Assembly (NCBI GenBank): GCA_944321875.1
Contig: CALUMX010000007.1
Location: 1 to 64,000 of the forward strand
Direction of reading: 5' to 3'
Source of the DNA: an uncultured Muribaculaceae bacterium
Lineage (GTDB): Bacteria > Bacteroidota > Bacteroidia > Bacteroidales > Muribaculaceae
DNA length: 64,000 nucleotides
The notes below the pieces were generated by a model. It was not told the DNA's origin. It made no database searches and saw nothing but the letters and a program-made list of their open reading frames with translations. A program made the position numbers and the translations under genes. The first letter of the stretch is position 1, and each line of letters opens with the position of its first letter. Positions 1 through 9,200 of this stretch are shown piece after piece.

Positions 1-22
1 GGCTCCCCCGTTTTTGCGAGTG

Positions 23-54
23 CAAAGGTAGGTACTTTTCCCTACCCCTCCAAA
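23..54 (-). promoter_or_regulatory. Promoter firing out of the window to the left
   Basis: On the minus strand the sequence reads TTTG (54-51), a 20-nt spacer, then TACCTTTG (30-23). This matches the Bacteroidetes primary-sigma consensus TTTG-N19/20-TAnnTTTG exactly. It would drive a gene lying left of base 1, so its target cannot be seen. Bases 55-200 hold no gene I can support. Confidence 0.5.
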
Positions 55-201
55 TTTTTTCGCAACTTTTTTATGCTATAAAACATGAAAATTTCGCTTC
101 TAGCTGTCAATCAACAGATTAAATTGGATGAAAATTTGCACGCTTCATCCTCCCCTTCCAATCATCATCGATAAATACCACAAAAAAAACACTTATAAAA
201 G

Positions 202-239
202 AAAAACGAGGGGAAGAAACATCGTCCCTTCCCCTCGTT
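202..239 (-). terminator. Intrinsic terminator of the plsC-ribBA run
   Basis: A 12-bp perfect stem (205-216 with 228-239) lies just past the ribBA stop. On the minus strand it is followed by a T-rich tract (complement of the A run at 202-206), as expected of an intrinsic terminator. Confidence 0.8.
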
Positions 240-260
240 CACATATTTTATCAACTCGGA

Positions 261-1475
261 TTAATCTACCTTATGCAAATCGTGTCCCATTCTATCTTTC
301 TTTGTATGCAGATAGAAGCGATTATACTCATTCGGCTCAATCTCGATAGGCACATTTTCCTCAATAGTCAGACCATAACCGGTCAAACCAATACGCTTCT
401 GCGGATTATTGGTCAGCAGACGCATTTTCTTTACACCCAAATCGTGCAAGATGCTTGCTCCTACGCCATAGTCACGCTCATCTGCCTTAAAGCCCAGACA
501 AAGATTAGCCTCGACCGTATCCATACCGTTTTCCTGGAGCTTATAAGCCTTCATCTTGTTCATCAAGCCGATGCCACGACCTTCCTGATTCAGATATACG
601 ATAACACCCTTACCTTCCTTCTCAATAGCTTGCATCGCCTTATGAAGCTGAGCTCCGCAATCACAACGGAAAGAGCCAAAGATATCGCCAGTCACGCAAG
701 AAGAATGTACACGAACCAAAACTGACTCGTCCTCAGCCCACTCGCCTTTCACAAGAGCAACGTGCTCCAGTCCGTTCGACTTCTGACGGAAAGGAATCAA
801 CTTAAAGTGTCCGTAGGCAGTCGGCATATCAACCATCTCACCTTTCTCGACGATTGACTCCTGCTTGAGGCGGTAAGCCACCAAATCGTTAATGGAAATC
901 AGACGCAATCCCCATTTATCCGCCATCTTGCGCAACTCCGGCAAACGAGCCATCGTTCCGTCATCGCTCATTATCTCCATCAAAGCACCTGCGGGATACA
1001 AACCTGCCAGACGGGCAAGGTCGACAGTTGCCTCTGTGTGTCCCGTACGGCGCAAAACGCCCTTGTCCTGCGCATACAGCGGGTTGATGTGTCCCGGACG
1101 GCCGAAATCGGAAGCCTTTGCGTTAGGGTCGGCCAACGCTTTGATAGTCGCAGCACGGTCAGCAGCCGACACACCGGTCGAGCAACCTTCCAGCTTATCA
1201 ATTGTCACCGTAAAAGGGGTACCCAATACAGAAGTGTTGTCAGTCACCTGCGGCATCAGCTCCAACTCCCGACAACGGGAAAGAGTAATCGGCGTACAGA
1301 GAACACCGCGGGCATTCTTCAACATAAAGTTGACCTTCTCCGGAGTTATCTTTTCTGCTGCAATAATCAAATCGCCTTCGTTCTCGCGATCCTCATCATC
1401 CACTACAATAACAAACTTGCCTTCTCGGAAATCGGCAATAGCATCTTCTATTCTATCTAATTTAATCGGATCCAT
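261..1475 (-). CDS. ribBA: Bifunctional DHBP synthase / GTP cyclohydrolase II
   Basis: Riboflavin biosynthesis: the N-terminal half (about 1-205) converts ribulose 5-phosphate to 3,4-dihydroxy-2-butanone 4-phosphate and the C-terminal half (about 206-404) opens GTP. The RibB half shows [12 protein letters not shown] near residue 26 and [16 protein letters not shown]. The RibA half shows the zinc cysteine cluster [17 protein letters not shown] and [15 protein letters not shown]. The 404-residue length is normal for RibBA. The ATG start lies inside the 3' end of the upstream permease gene (14-nt overlap), so the two are probably co-transcribed and translationally coupled. It is the last gene before the terminator at 202-239. 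Function is secure from the motifs; coupling is inferred. Confidence 0.97.
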   Translation of the reverse strand: MDPIKLDRIEDAIADFREGKFVIVVDDEDRENEGDLIIAAEKITPEKVNFMLKNARGVLCTPITLSRCRELELMPQVTDNTSVLGTPFTVTIDKLEGCSTGVSAADRAATIKALADPNAKASDFGRPGHINPLYAQDKGVLRRTGHTEATVDLARLAGLYPAGALMEIMSDDGTMARLPELRKMADKWGLRLISINDLVAYRLKQESIVEKGEMVDMPTAYGHFKLIPFRQKSNGLEHVALVKGEWAEDESVLVRVHSSCVTGDIFGSFRCDCGAQLHKAMQAIEKEGKGVIVYLNQEGRGIGLMNKMKAYKLQENGMDTVEANLCLGFKADERDYGVGASILHDLGVKKMRLLTNNPQKRIGLTGYGLTIEENVPIEIEPNEYNRFYLHTKKDRMGHDLHKVD

Positions 1476-3399
1476 ATAATTTATTCGTTGTTTTTTCGGA
1501 GTGTAATTTAATTAATTCTTTTGAAACATGCACTATGGTCCGCACTTCTTTTAACAGATGTGCCTGCTGTCTGCCACCAATCAGATAGCCAGCCAGACCA
1601 ATTGGGAACAGTATGATAAACGTATAAGCGAGCATTTTGTTCTCTACCGGACGATATAAAAGCAATGAGCGGAGAACCGGATAGTCGGCCAGCTTGTTTA
1701 TCACAATCTGCTCGCGGGAGTTGGCCAGATAAGCCACCACATCCTCCAATTCGGCAGACAAAGCCTTCAACCGACCGCGGTCGATGCCCTTCAGCCAATA
1801 CTTCAGATAAGACTGCCGCTTGCCGTAATCCTGAACAAACGAGTCCGCTGAGGAAATCAGATGCTCCAACCGGCCGCTTGCCTCCTCGCTGACCACATCG
1901 TCCATTGAAATCTCTTTCATCTCAACTCTACGCAGCGTACCCCAACCGAGCAGACGCCGGAAAAAGTCGGTATAAACTTCCGACTTGAAGACAGAGGAGT
2001 CGTTGACCGACTTATAGGTCAACAGAATGCCCAGCGGAAGCAGCACTGCCGTACTTGCCCACATACCGCCCCATACTTCCACACGACCGTCGCGCGCCAT
2101 CTTGTAACCGGCAGTATCTATAATATAATAGAAAATAAACAGCAAGACTGAAATCACAATCGGCATACCCAGACCACCCTTACGGATAATGGCTCCCAAC
2201 GGCGCTCCGATAAAGAAAAACAGCAGACACGCTACCGAAAGCGTAAATTTCTTGTGCATCTCAATCTGGTGACGGCGGATGACCTTCTGGTCCTCCACAA
2301 ACGAATAGCTCTTGAACTCATAGGAGTTCTTAGCCTGCCGGATACGGTCAATCGCCAAAGCCACATGCCGCTGGCGGTCAGCTATGCTTCCTCCGTTCAA
2401 AATGCTGTCAACGTTCAACGGCTTTTTCATCTCGACATCACGCACGACCTCCGTAGTGATTTTGCCGGTGTTTGAATAATGCTGACGCACCTTCGACACT
2501 CCGACATAAGCCTCCGACTGTAACTCCTTTCCGAATACATTACCGATGCTGTCCAGGCGCACGTTGACGGAGTCAATCGTATGCCGCAACTGTGCAATGT
2601 TCTTACCGATATACTGCTTACTCATCGTACTGTCATCCATACGCGTAAAGCTGGCATCGAAAGGAATCATCACGTTCTTGGTTGAAAACGACTCACGCCG
2701 GTAAGGCACACCCTGATTGGCTACCTGCTGTTCCCGAAGATTCTCAAACTGAGCGCCTCTCCACAGTTCCAGATAGAGGTGTTTCTTATCCTCCGTGAAG
2801 CTCATCTTACCGGAATCGGCCAATATGATGCGCGATTCGCCAAAACCTTTCGAAACGTCATAAATCACCAAATCATAAAGTTTACCGGTATTGATATCCT
2901 TGCGGTCGACAAACAAGTTATAGCCCGGAATCTGACTGTAGAACGCCCCTTCCGGAATATCCAGTTCAGGTGACTTCTGCCGCATCGAATAAAGCAGCGT
3001 CCACATCTTGACCTGAGCCTTGGGCAACACATCGTTCTGGAAAAAGAATGCACCAATGGAAATTAAGACAAGGAATACAATCAACGGACGCATCGTGCGT
3101 ATCAGCGATATGCCGGATGCCTTCATGGCCGTCAGCTCAAACCGCTCACCCAGATTACCAAACAGCATCAACGATGCCAACAGAATGGCAAGCGGCAATG
3201 CCATCGGCACCATCGTCAGAGCCGCATAGAAAAAGAGCTCGGCTATTACGGTAAACTCCAAACCCTTTCCTACCAGTTCATCGATGTAACGCCAAAGGAA
3301 CTGCATCAAGACAATAAAAAGACATATACAGAACGTCATCACAAACAAGGGCAAGAACCCCTGCAATATAAACGCATATAATCTCTTTATCCTAAACAT
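1462..3399 (-). CDS. LptF/LptG-family permease (YjgP/YjgQ)
   Basis: Inner-membrane permease of the family that, with LptB, extracts lipopolysaccharide toward the periplasmic Lpt bridge. About three N-terminal membrane helices (roughly residues 10-35, 50-80, 100-122) are followed by a large periplasmic domain (about 125-380) and three more helices (about 385-470), the usual LptF/G layout. A further ~170 residues carry one extra hydrophobic helix near residue 600, beyond the E. coli-size protein. An upstream in-frame TTG is rejected in favour of the ATG at 3399. LptF and LptG cannot be told apart here, so no symbol is given. It lies in a minus-strand run behind plsC and a BamA-like barrel gene, fitting envelope assembly. 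Confidence 0.9.
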   Translation of the reverse strand: MFRIKRLYAFILQGFLPLFVMTFCICLFIVLMQFLWRYIDELVGKGLEFTVIAELFFYAALTMVPMALPLAILLASLMLFGNLGERFELTAMKASGISLIRTMRPLIVFLVLISIGAFFFQNDVLPKAQVKMWTLLYSMRQKSPELDIPEGAFYSQIPGYNLFVDRKDINTGKLYDLVIYDVSKGFGESRIILADSGKMSFTEDKKHLYLELWRGAQFENLREQQVANQGVPYRRESFSTKNVMIPFDASFTRMDDSTMSKQYIGKNIAQLRHTIDSVNVRLDSIGNVFGKELQSEAYVGVSKVRQHYSNTGKITTEVVRDVEMKKPLNVDSILNGGSIADRQRHVALAIDRIRQAKNSYEFKSYSFVEDQKVIRRHQIEMHKKFTLSVACLLFFFIGAPLGAIIRKGGLGMPIVISVLLFIFYYIIDTAGYKMARDGRVEVWGGMWASTAVLLPLGILLTYKSVNDSSVFKSEVYTDFFRRLLGWGTLRRVEMKEISMDDVVSEEASGRLEHLISSADSFVQDYGKRQSYLKYWLKGIDRGRLKALSAELEDVVAYLANSREQIVINKLADYPVLRSLLLYRPVENKMLAYTFIILFPIGLAGYLIGGRQQAHLLKEVRTIVHVSKELIKLHSEKTTNKLYGSD

Positions 3400-3453
3400 C
3401 AACTATCTTGTTTTTTGATTTTGTTACACATAAATTTTGTGATTCCCGCCGCA

Positions 3454-4680
3454 TCAGAAGGCCTCATTGATATTGAAGGCAAATCCGAGACCGTTTTTGG
3501 AGAAACCAACGTCAAAACGCACATTCACACCCTGCTTGAAAGCCCATCGGTAACCCACTCCGGCATTCAGCAAGGTTTTCTTCAAGCGCATATCCCGGAA
3601 TTCCGGAAATACGTTGGCCGCTCCTACCCAAAGTACAGCACCATTGCGTTTCCAAATGTGCTGCCGCAACTCAATCTGCATTTCCACGATGCTCTTGTCG
3701 CGATAACGACCTTCGTAATAACCGCGCATACGGTTCGGGCTACCCACTGCCGCCAGCAACGGCCACGGCACGTCCTTAAAATTAAGCATTGAGTGGAACT
3801 CTCCTGCAATCACCGCTCCTTTCCAGGCTTTGTGGTAAGTGGCATACGTCAAATCGGTCATATAAAACCGATGCTCGTTGCCCAACTGTGTAGGATAGAA
3901 AAATTGCTCCAACTGCAAGAAATGTCCACGGGTAGCATTGGTGATAATATCACGGGAATCGTATGTCAACGACAACCCTGCGCCATAGGCCCAAAACTCC
4001 AAGTCGGGATTACCCCCAAGCAAAGCCAACGCCTGCTCCGTCATCTTGGACGCCTTCACATATTGCAGGTTGATTGCCGGACCGACATACATATTCTCAA
4101 AAACGCGGAACAGGAATTTCGGCTTGAACTCAAATTTCAAGCGTGAATAGTCCGTCTTGTTCTCATCATTGTTGCCGGCCTCATACCCCACGCCCCAGAA
4201 ATTGGAAGGCAAGGAGAGCACATAAAGGGAATAGTCAAAATGGAATCTGTCTTTCGGCAAGAAATTGTTTCCTCTTACTCCGACCACCAGCATGCCGGTT
4301 GTCGACACGTTACCAAACAAAGAAATATTTGACAGCTGCAGCGTCGTATCTGCCTTGTCAAACGAGTAAAGTCCCGAGGCCACGAGACCGATGCCCAATC
4401 CGGTAGCAGAAGAAAAGGACGGACCTCCGATAATACCGAAGTCAATCTTCTTCGAACGGTCATAATGGTTGGATTTGGCAAAATAATCGGATATTTTTTT
4501 CCAAATATTCTTCTTGACCTGCTTGTCCGCCGCCAGTGAATCCGCCTCAGCCCCGACCGTATGCAAGCCGACAGTATCCTGCGGAAATGCCACTTTCAAC
4601 GTATCGGTGCCAACCGCACCGGCACTCAGAAAGGCACATCCCAGAAGAAATATCCCAATTAGCCTTTTAGTAAAATTCAT
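3454..4680 (-). CDS. BamA/TamA-family outer-membrane barrel protein
   Basis: 408-residue exported protein with an N-terminal signal peptide (KRLIGIFLLGCAFLSAGAVG). The body looks like an Omp85-type bacterial surface antigen barrel: alternating hydrophobic strands, Gly/Tyr-rich turns, a GSPNRMRGYYEGRYRDK segment resembling the conserved strand region before the C-terminus, and a terminal strand ending in phenylalanine. No POTRA repeats are obvious, so this is a short barrel-only family member rather than BamA itself. The ATG at 4680 is chosen because it follows the plsC stop by 10 nt and begins a clean signal peptide; an in-frame upstream start would run into plsC. Precise role (lipid or protein transport) unknown. 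Confidence 0.85.
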   Translation of the reverse strand: MNFTKRLIGIFLLGCAFLSAGAVGTDTLKVAFPQDTVGLHTVGAEADSLAADKQVKKNIWKKISDYFAKSNHYDRSKKIDFGIIGGPSFSSATGLGIGLVASGLYSFDKADTTLQLSNISLFGNVSTTGMLVVGVRGNNFLPKDRFHFDYSLYVLSLPSNFWGVGYEAGNNDENKTDYSRLKFEFKPKFLFRVFENMYVGPAINLQYVKASKMTEQALALLGGNPDLEFWAYGAGLSLTYDSRDIITNATRGHFLQLEQFFYPTQLGNEHRFYMTDLTYATYHKAWKGAVIAGEFHSMLNFKDVPWPLLAAVGSPNRMRGYYEGRYRDKSIVEMQIELRQHIWKRNGAVLWVGAANVFPEFRDMRLKKTLLNAGVGYRWAFKQGVNVRFDVGFSKNGLGFAFNINEAF

Positions 4681-4690
4681 TTTTCTTTCG

Positions 4691-5416
4691 TTATTCCGAC
4701 AAAGCACTCTTTATCGCCTCATAACTTTTTGCCATCAGCAATTCCGTACGTTCTTTCTCATTCTCGCCCTCTGTCAAGGAAAGAGGCGCATGAATGGTCA
4801 GCGTAATCTTGCCGGGATTGATGCAGAACGAACCCTTAGTCATGACCGAAAACGAGCCATTGATTGTCAACGGCACAATCGGCAATCCGAACTCTGTAGC
4901 CAATGCGAACGCTCCGCGCTTAAACTTCTTCATCTTGCCGTCAGGCGTACGGGAACCTTCCGGGAAAATAACCAACGACATACCATCCTTCAGAATCTCC
5001 TTGGCCTGAGCCATTGACTCCTGAATGCCAGATGCCGAATTGCGGTCTACCATGATGTGCTTTGAAATCTTGCAGGCAAAACCCACAAATGGAATTTTCT
5101 CAAGGCTCTTCTTCATCATCCATTTGAAATTATGGTTCAGGTAACCATAAATCAAAAAGATATCGTATGCTCCCTGATGATTGGCGACAAAGACATAGGA
5201 CGTGTTCTTGTCAATGTTTTCCCGTCCTTTCACCTCCACCCTCACAAACAGGAGGATGCACCACAGTTTTGCCCAAAAATGCGCAGGATAGTAACCTCCT
5301 CGCCGACTCATTCCCAGCATACTGAAAAGAATCGTCAGCAAAGCTGTCAAAATGGTGACCACTACCAAAATAGGGATAGCTATAATCCACTGGTATATTC
5401 CGAAAAGCACTTTCAT
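4691..5416 (-). CDS. plsC: 1-acyl-sn-glycerol-3-phosphate acyltransferase
   Basis: Transfers an acyl chain to lysophosphatidic acid to make phosphatidic acid at the inner membrane. Catalytic block I is visible as NHQGAYD (His80 and Asp85, the HX4D motif), block III as FPEGSRT (151-157), and block IV near VPLTINGSF. Two N-terminal hydrophobic segments (about 8-35) anchor it. Length (241) is typical. First gene of the minus-strand run to ribBA. A possible minus-strand -7 box, TATTTTTG, lies at 5483-5476, about 60 nt upstream, without a clear -33 partner. Confidence 0.93.
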   Translation of the reverse strand: MKVLFGIYQWIIAIPILVVVTILTALLTILFSMLGMSRRGGYYPAHFWAKLWCILLFVRVEVKGRENIDKNTSYVFVANHQGAYDIFLIYGYLNHNFKWMMKKSLEKIPFVGFACKISKHIMVDRNSASGIQESMAQAKEILKDGMSLVIFPEGSRTPDGKMKKFKRGAFALATEFGLPIVPLTINGSFSVMTKGSFCINPGKITLTIHAPLSLTEGENEKERTELLMAKSYEAIKSALSE

Positions 5417-5621
5417 CGTATCGAGTTTTTATTCAACAAAAAGCATACCTCACAATCAGGACGGTATTCTTCCCGCAAAAATACGAAAAAATTCAGAGAG
5501 GAGCGGTATTTTGCACATTATTTTCCCCAACCAGGCCTTCATGCTGCAAATCGCCCTCTTCTTCAACCATCGGGATACACTTTCTCACCTGACACAGAAA
5601 ACGGCGTCTACCCGCCAATTA

Positions 5622-5639
5622 TATCTACAAATATAGATA
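5622..5639. promoter_or_regulatory. Palindrome in the plsC / lipoprotein intergenic region
   Basis: The divergent 296-bp gap 5417-5712 contains an 18-bp interrupted palindrome, TATCTA-N6-TAGATA, a possible operator for either flanking gene. The rest of the gap holds only weak promoter-like boxes: for the rightward gene, TTTG, 20 nt, then TACCTTGC, which departs from the -7 consensus at two positions. No regulator is identified. Confidence 0.3.
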
Positions 5640-5712
5640 AATACGCCACCGTCTCAACATTTTTTGCATTTCTCGTTTTTTATCACTACCTTGCCTTCAC
5701 AAGTCATAGAAA

Positions 5713-6321
5713 ATGTTGCTGAAAACCATTGCCATTACCCTGCTACTGATGCTGTGCGGCTGCTCCGGACAAAAGAGCCAACCGACAGCAGATTTTCCCG
5801 ACGACCTCACCCTGCGCAAAGGAGATGTTGTCTTCAGGGAAGGCATCGGATTCACCAGCCACATTATCCAACTGATGGACGCTCCTGGAGCCTACACCCA
5901 CACAGGTATCGTCACCGACAGCGCCGGCCACTTCATGGTCATCCATGCCGTTCCCGACGAACCAGACTTCAAAGGCGACCCCGACAGAGTTAAAATGGAA
6001 CCGATTGCCGAGTTTTACGGGTTTGGCAAAGCAAAAAGCGGAGCCGTCATGCGGGCAGACGATTCAGCCAAAGCCGCACTGGCTGCCGACATTGCCTATC
6101 GCATCTACAAACGCGGCACGCTGTTCGACCATCAGTATGACGACAGCGACACGACCGAAATGTATTGTTCGGAACTGGTCAGCTATGCCTTCCGCCAAGC
6201 CCGGCTTCCCTTAGTGGGCGACACCCTGCGCGAAAGCCGGTTCTCCGGCAAGACAGGACGCTATCTGTTTCCTTCGGACATCTTTCACAGCAAACGACTC
6301 AAAACTATCAAAACATTTTAA
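5713..6321 (+). CDS. YiiX/YebB-like NlpC/P60-type lipoprotein hydrolase
   Basis: 202-residue lipoprotein: the N-terminal hydrophobic segment ends in a lipobox with Cys17 (LCGC). The mature part begins with KGDVVFREG and has THTGIV (His63) and EMYCSELVSYAF (Cys152), the permuted papain-like layout of YiiX/YebB-type amidases and peptidases, in which the His comes before the Cys. The likely location is the periplasm or outer membrane; substrate unknown, with cell-wall peptide or a lipid amide as possibilities. It is followed after 20 nt by another small lipoprotein gene, and both appear to end at the hairpin at 6769-6802. Confidence 0.85.
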   Translation: MLLKTIAITLLLMLCGCSGQKSQPTADFPDDLTLRKGDVVFREGIGFTSHIIQLMDAPGAYTHTGIVTDSAGHFMVIHAVPDEPDFKGDPDRVKMEPIAEFYGFGKAKSGAVMRADDSAKAALAADIAYRIYKRGTLFDHQYDDSDTTEMYCSELVSYAFRQARLPLVGDTLRESRFSGKTGRYLFPSDIFHSKRLKTIKTF

Positions 6322-6341
6322 TAACCTAAAACATCATTATT

Positions 6342-6743
6342 ATGAAAAAGTTATCCTACTTACTGATGCTGGCCATCGTTTTCATTCTCTCAGCCTGCTC
6401 TTCCAACACACCGTCAGCCGTTGCGGAAAAGTTCACTCAGCACATCAATGACAACGAATTTGAGGATGCTGTTGAAATGCTCTACGTCAAACCCGGTCTG
6501 GACGCTGACCAAGTGGCTAAAGACAAAGAGAACATCGTGAAAATGCTTACCGAACTCAGCAAAAAGAAAACCGACAAAGACATCGCCACTTCCATCGAGG
6601 CTACCAACGAGACACTTAATGAAGCCGGCGACGAGGCAACCGTAACCGTCAAGATGACGATGAAGGATGGTGAAACGGACGAGAACGACGTACGACTCAA
6701 GAAAGACGAAAACGGAGACTGGAAAGTGATGTTGGGTAAATAA
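6342..6743 (+). CDS. DUF4878 lipoprotein
   Basis: 133-residue small lipoprotein with a clear signal and lipobox (LSAC, Cys19). The remainder resembles the DUF4878 / lumazine-binding-like fold family common in Bacteroidales: SAVAEKFTQHINDNEFEDAV near the N-terminus, a two-strand stretch (EATVTVKMTMKDG) and a closing NGDWKVML strand. Function is unknown for the family. It directly follows the YiiX-like gene on the same strand. Confidence 0.8.
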   Translation: MKKLSYLLMLAIVFILSACSSNTPSAVAEKFTQHINDNEFEDAVEMLYVKPGLDADQVAKDKENIVKMLTELSKKKTDKDIATSIEATNETLNEAGDEATVTVKMTMKDGETDENDVRLKKDENGDWKVMLGK

Positions 6744-6768
6744 ACGACCACAATCCAAACAAAAAAAC

Positions 6769-6802
6769 AGCGAGGCGCGGGATGACAATCCCGCGCCTCG
6801 CT
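6769..6802. terminator. Bidirectional terminator hairpin
   Basis: Perfect 14-bp GC-rich stem with a 6-nt loop (6769-6782 / 6789-6802). An A run lies on the left (6761-6768) and a short T-rich tract on the right, between the converging DUF4878 gene and rprY, so it can end transcription from both sides. Confidence 0.85.
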
Positions 6803-6829
6803 ATATTTAAGACCGACGGCAAACCGTCC

Positions 6830-7552
6830 TTACTTCGCCTTTGCCTCCACGTCAGGAGCAATCAACTTGTAACCCTTACCGTGGATATTGATGATTTCAA
6901 TCGTAGGATCATCCTTCAAGTGCTTACGCAACTTCGTGATATACACGTCCATGCTTCGGGCGTTGAAATAATTATCGTCAATCCAGATAGTCTTCAATGC
7001 GAAATTACGCTCGAGAATCTCATTGACGTGAGCGCACAACAAGCTCAGCAACTCTGATTCCTTCGTTGTCAGCTTCGTAATCTTATCGTCAATCATCAGC
7101 ACCTGCTTCTGCGTGTCAAACGTAAAGCGGCCAATCTTGTACATCGTAATATCCTTGCCCTTCTTGCCCTTGACACGGCGCAAAATCGCCTCAATTCTGA
7201 ACACAAGCTCTTCCATGCTGAACGGCTTCGTAATATAGTCGTCAGCACCAATCTTAAAGCCTTCCAGAATATCCTCCTTCAGCGACTTCGCCGTAAGGAA
7301 AATAATAGGAACTTCACCATTTACCGTTCTCACTTCCTGAGCCAGTGCAAAACCATCTTTCTTCGGCATCATCACGTCGAAGACACAGAGGTCATATTTT
7401 CCTTTCAAGAAAGCCTTGTATCCGGCCTCGCCATCTGGAAACAAATCTGCGTTGTATCCCTTAGCCTGAAGATATTCTCTCAGCAACATTCCGAGATTCT
7501 CATCATCTTCGCACAGCAAAATGCGCAATTTTTCTTCCATAGTGTTAATCAT
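6830..7552 (-). CDS. rprY: OmpR/PhoB-family response regulator RprY
   Basis: Receiver domain (about 5-120) with acidic pair Asp16/Asp17, phospho-acceptor Asp59 (FDVMMP) and Lys109 (YITKPF), followed by a winged-helix DNA-binding domain (about 140-235; DNYFNARSMDVYITKLRKHL and HGKGYKL). Sequence and pairing match Bacteroides RprY. The ATG at 7552 overlaps the kinase gene by 8 nt; a second ATG at 7540 (MEEKLR) is equally possible and closer to the usual family N-terminus. Co-transcribed with rprX upstream and ended by the hairpin at 6769-6802. Confidence 0.93.
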   Translation of the reverse strand: MINTMEEKLRILLCEDDENLGMLLREYLQAKGYNADLFPDGEAGYKAFLKGKYDLCVFDVMMPKKDGFALAQEVRTVNGEVPIIFLTAKSLKEDILEGFKIGADDYITKPFSMEELVFRIEAILRRVKGKKGKDITMYKIGRFTFDTQKQVLMIDDKITKLTTKESELLSLLCAHVNEILERNFALKTIWIDDNYFNARSMDVYITKLRKHLKDDPTIEIINIHGKGYKLIAPDVEAKAK

Positions 7553-9035
7553 TTATGGTTGGTAATGTTATTATAAATTTCGAACCTTTTCCGAGCTCAC
7601 TCTCCACACGGATATCGCCCTTCAGCTCCGTCACCATCTTGTGAACGTAAGCCAGACCGAGGCCGAAGCCCTTGACGTCGTGGCGGTTTCCGGTAGAAAC
7701 CCGGTAGAATTTCTCAAAAATCTTCTTCAAGTCGTCTTTCTTGATTCCGACGCCGTTATCGGCAATCACAATCTCCAGACGTCCGTTCGGCAGGTTACGC
7801 GTCGATACCCGCAACTCCAAATCGCAATCATCGCGACGGTACTTGACCGCATTGTCGAGAAGGTTGAAGATGACATTGGTAAAGTGCATCTCGTCGACAT
7901 TAACCAAGGCAACCTCCGCATCGAGAACAGCGTCAATATGACCACCGTATTTCTCAACTTTCAGTTTGAACGTATTGACAATGTTGTAAATCACACTGTT
8001 GGCATCGACATCCTGCAACTTCAAAGTTGCTTTCTGCCGCTCAAACATAGACATCTGCAACACCTTCTCCACCTGGAAACGAAGACGCTTCGTCTCATCG
8101 TTGATAACCGTCGAAATATGCTGCAGCATCGTACCGCTCTTTCTGACTGAGTCATCGTTCAGCATCTGAGCAGCCAGCGAAATCGTCGAAATCGGAGTCT
8201 TGAACTCGTGCGTCATGTTATTGATAAAGTCGTTCTTCATCTCCGACAACTTCTTCTGACGGAAAGCTATGACAATCGTAAACAGGAACACGACCAGCAG
8301 AATGAACGTAAACACGAAAGCCGGAATCATGAAACTGATGGACGAGAAGATAAAGCGGTCACGCTCGGGGAAATAGACATTCAAGTAGCAACGTCGTGAT
8401 TCCGGGTCGTTGGGGAACAAAGCCTGCGTAAAAATCACCTCCTTCGGAGTTGCCTCATCGTAACCCTCCGTTTTGTCAACCACCTCGCCGCGGCGGTCAA
8501 CGATGGCGTATTCCCAACCCAAGGTAATACCGTTGTTCTCGAGGCTCGCTTTCAGATAGCGCTTCAACGTCGCCGAATCAGCACGTTCCGTAATCGGACG
8601 TGAAGTAGACTCGTTCAGAATCGTCAGCACCACCTCATTAAGCACTCCCCGCTGATACAGGTACTGCTTGCGGAGCGATTCCTGCACCTTCTTGAACTTG
8701 TTGTTGGTCTCGGGACGGATGCGGTCTTCCTGCGGAAAGCCATAAGTCGTTCCCGGAGTCAGCATATCGACATCGGATGACTGGCCGTCGGCCAGCAAGA
8801 ACGAATTGTCGAACAAACTCGGCTCAATCACCATCAACTCCTCACGAAGGTATTTCTTTGTCTCATCCTTTTCCAGGGAGGACGACAAAAGATACAGACT
8901 GCGCTTTACGCCTTCGGAGAAATGCTGGTCACGCATTTTAATCATCTCCTCCATGTAAATGAACTGCACGTACAGCAATCCGACAAATGTCAGAGCCATC
9001 ACTACAGTCAATATCCATATCGTACTTTTTTTCAT
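7545..9035 (-). CDS. rprX: Sensor histidine kinase RprX
   Basis: 496-residue membrane kinase. One N-terminal helix (about 5-27), a periplasmic sensor region of about 200 residues, and a second helix (231-257) lead into the dimerisation/phospho-acceptor domain with His276 (MTHEFKTPIS). The ATPase domain follows, with N-box NLLDNAVKYR, G1 ADNGVGI and G2 GFGLGLAYVHKM. It phosphorylates RprY, encoded directly downstream with an 8-nt overlap. The signal sensed is not evident from sequence. Confidence 0.93.
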   Translation of the reverse strand: MKKSTIWILTVVMALTFVGLLYVQFIYMEEMIKMRDQHFSEGVKRSLYLLSSSLEKDETKKYLREELMVIEPSLFDNSFLLADGQSSDVDMLTPGTTYGFPQEDRIRPETNNKFKKVQESLRKQYLYQRGVLNEVVLTILNESTSRPITERADSATLKRYLKASLENNGITLGWEYAIVDRRGEVVDKTEGYDEATPKEVIFTQALFPNDPESRRCYLNVYFPERDRFIFSSISFMIPAFVFTFILLVVFLFTIVIAFRQKKLSEMKNDFINNMTHEFKTPISTISLAAQMLNDDSVRKSGTMLQHISTVINDETKRLRFQVEKVLQMSMFERQKATLKLQDVDANSVIYNIVNTFKLKVEKYGGHIDAVLDAEVALVNVDEMHFTNVIFNLLDNAVKYRRDDCDLELRVSTRNLPNGRLEIVIADNGVGIKKDDLKKIFEKFYRVSTGNRHDVKGFGLGLAYVHKMVTELKGDIRVESELGKGSKFIITLPTIND

Positions 9036-9085
9036 TCTTCTTTCAAGTTATCACTTTTCACAAAAGTAATAAATCAAATGTAAAA

Positions 9086-9142
9086 ATAGCAGATTGTTTT
9101 AATTAAAATTTTGTGTTTTAATTAAAATTCACAATCTGCTAT
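9086..9142. promoter_or_regulatory. Inverted plus direct repeats upstream of rprXY
   Basis: A perfect 12-bp inverted repeat (9086-9097 and 9131-9142) encloses two near-identical AT-rich direct repeats built on TTTTAATTAAAATT. It lies in the 165-bp gap between the metallo-hydrolase stop and rprX. It could be the metallo-hydrolase terminator or a binding site controlling rprXY. Two minus-strand -7-like boxes (TACTTTTG at 9068-9061 and TACATTTG at 9082-9075) lie between it and the rprX start. Confidence 0.45.
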
Positions 9143-9200
9143 CTATTTTCACTATATTTCTTTACTTCCCGTAGGATTTTCAGGAAGTTACGGTTGACTA

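Noticed and set aside
128..349. 73-codon ORF at the left edge
   Set aside because: It runs through the ribBA terminator and into the ribBA 3' end, with no sensible product.
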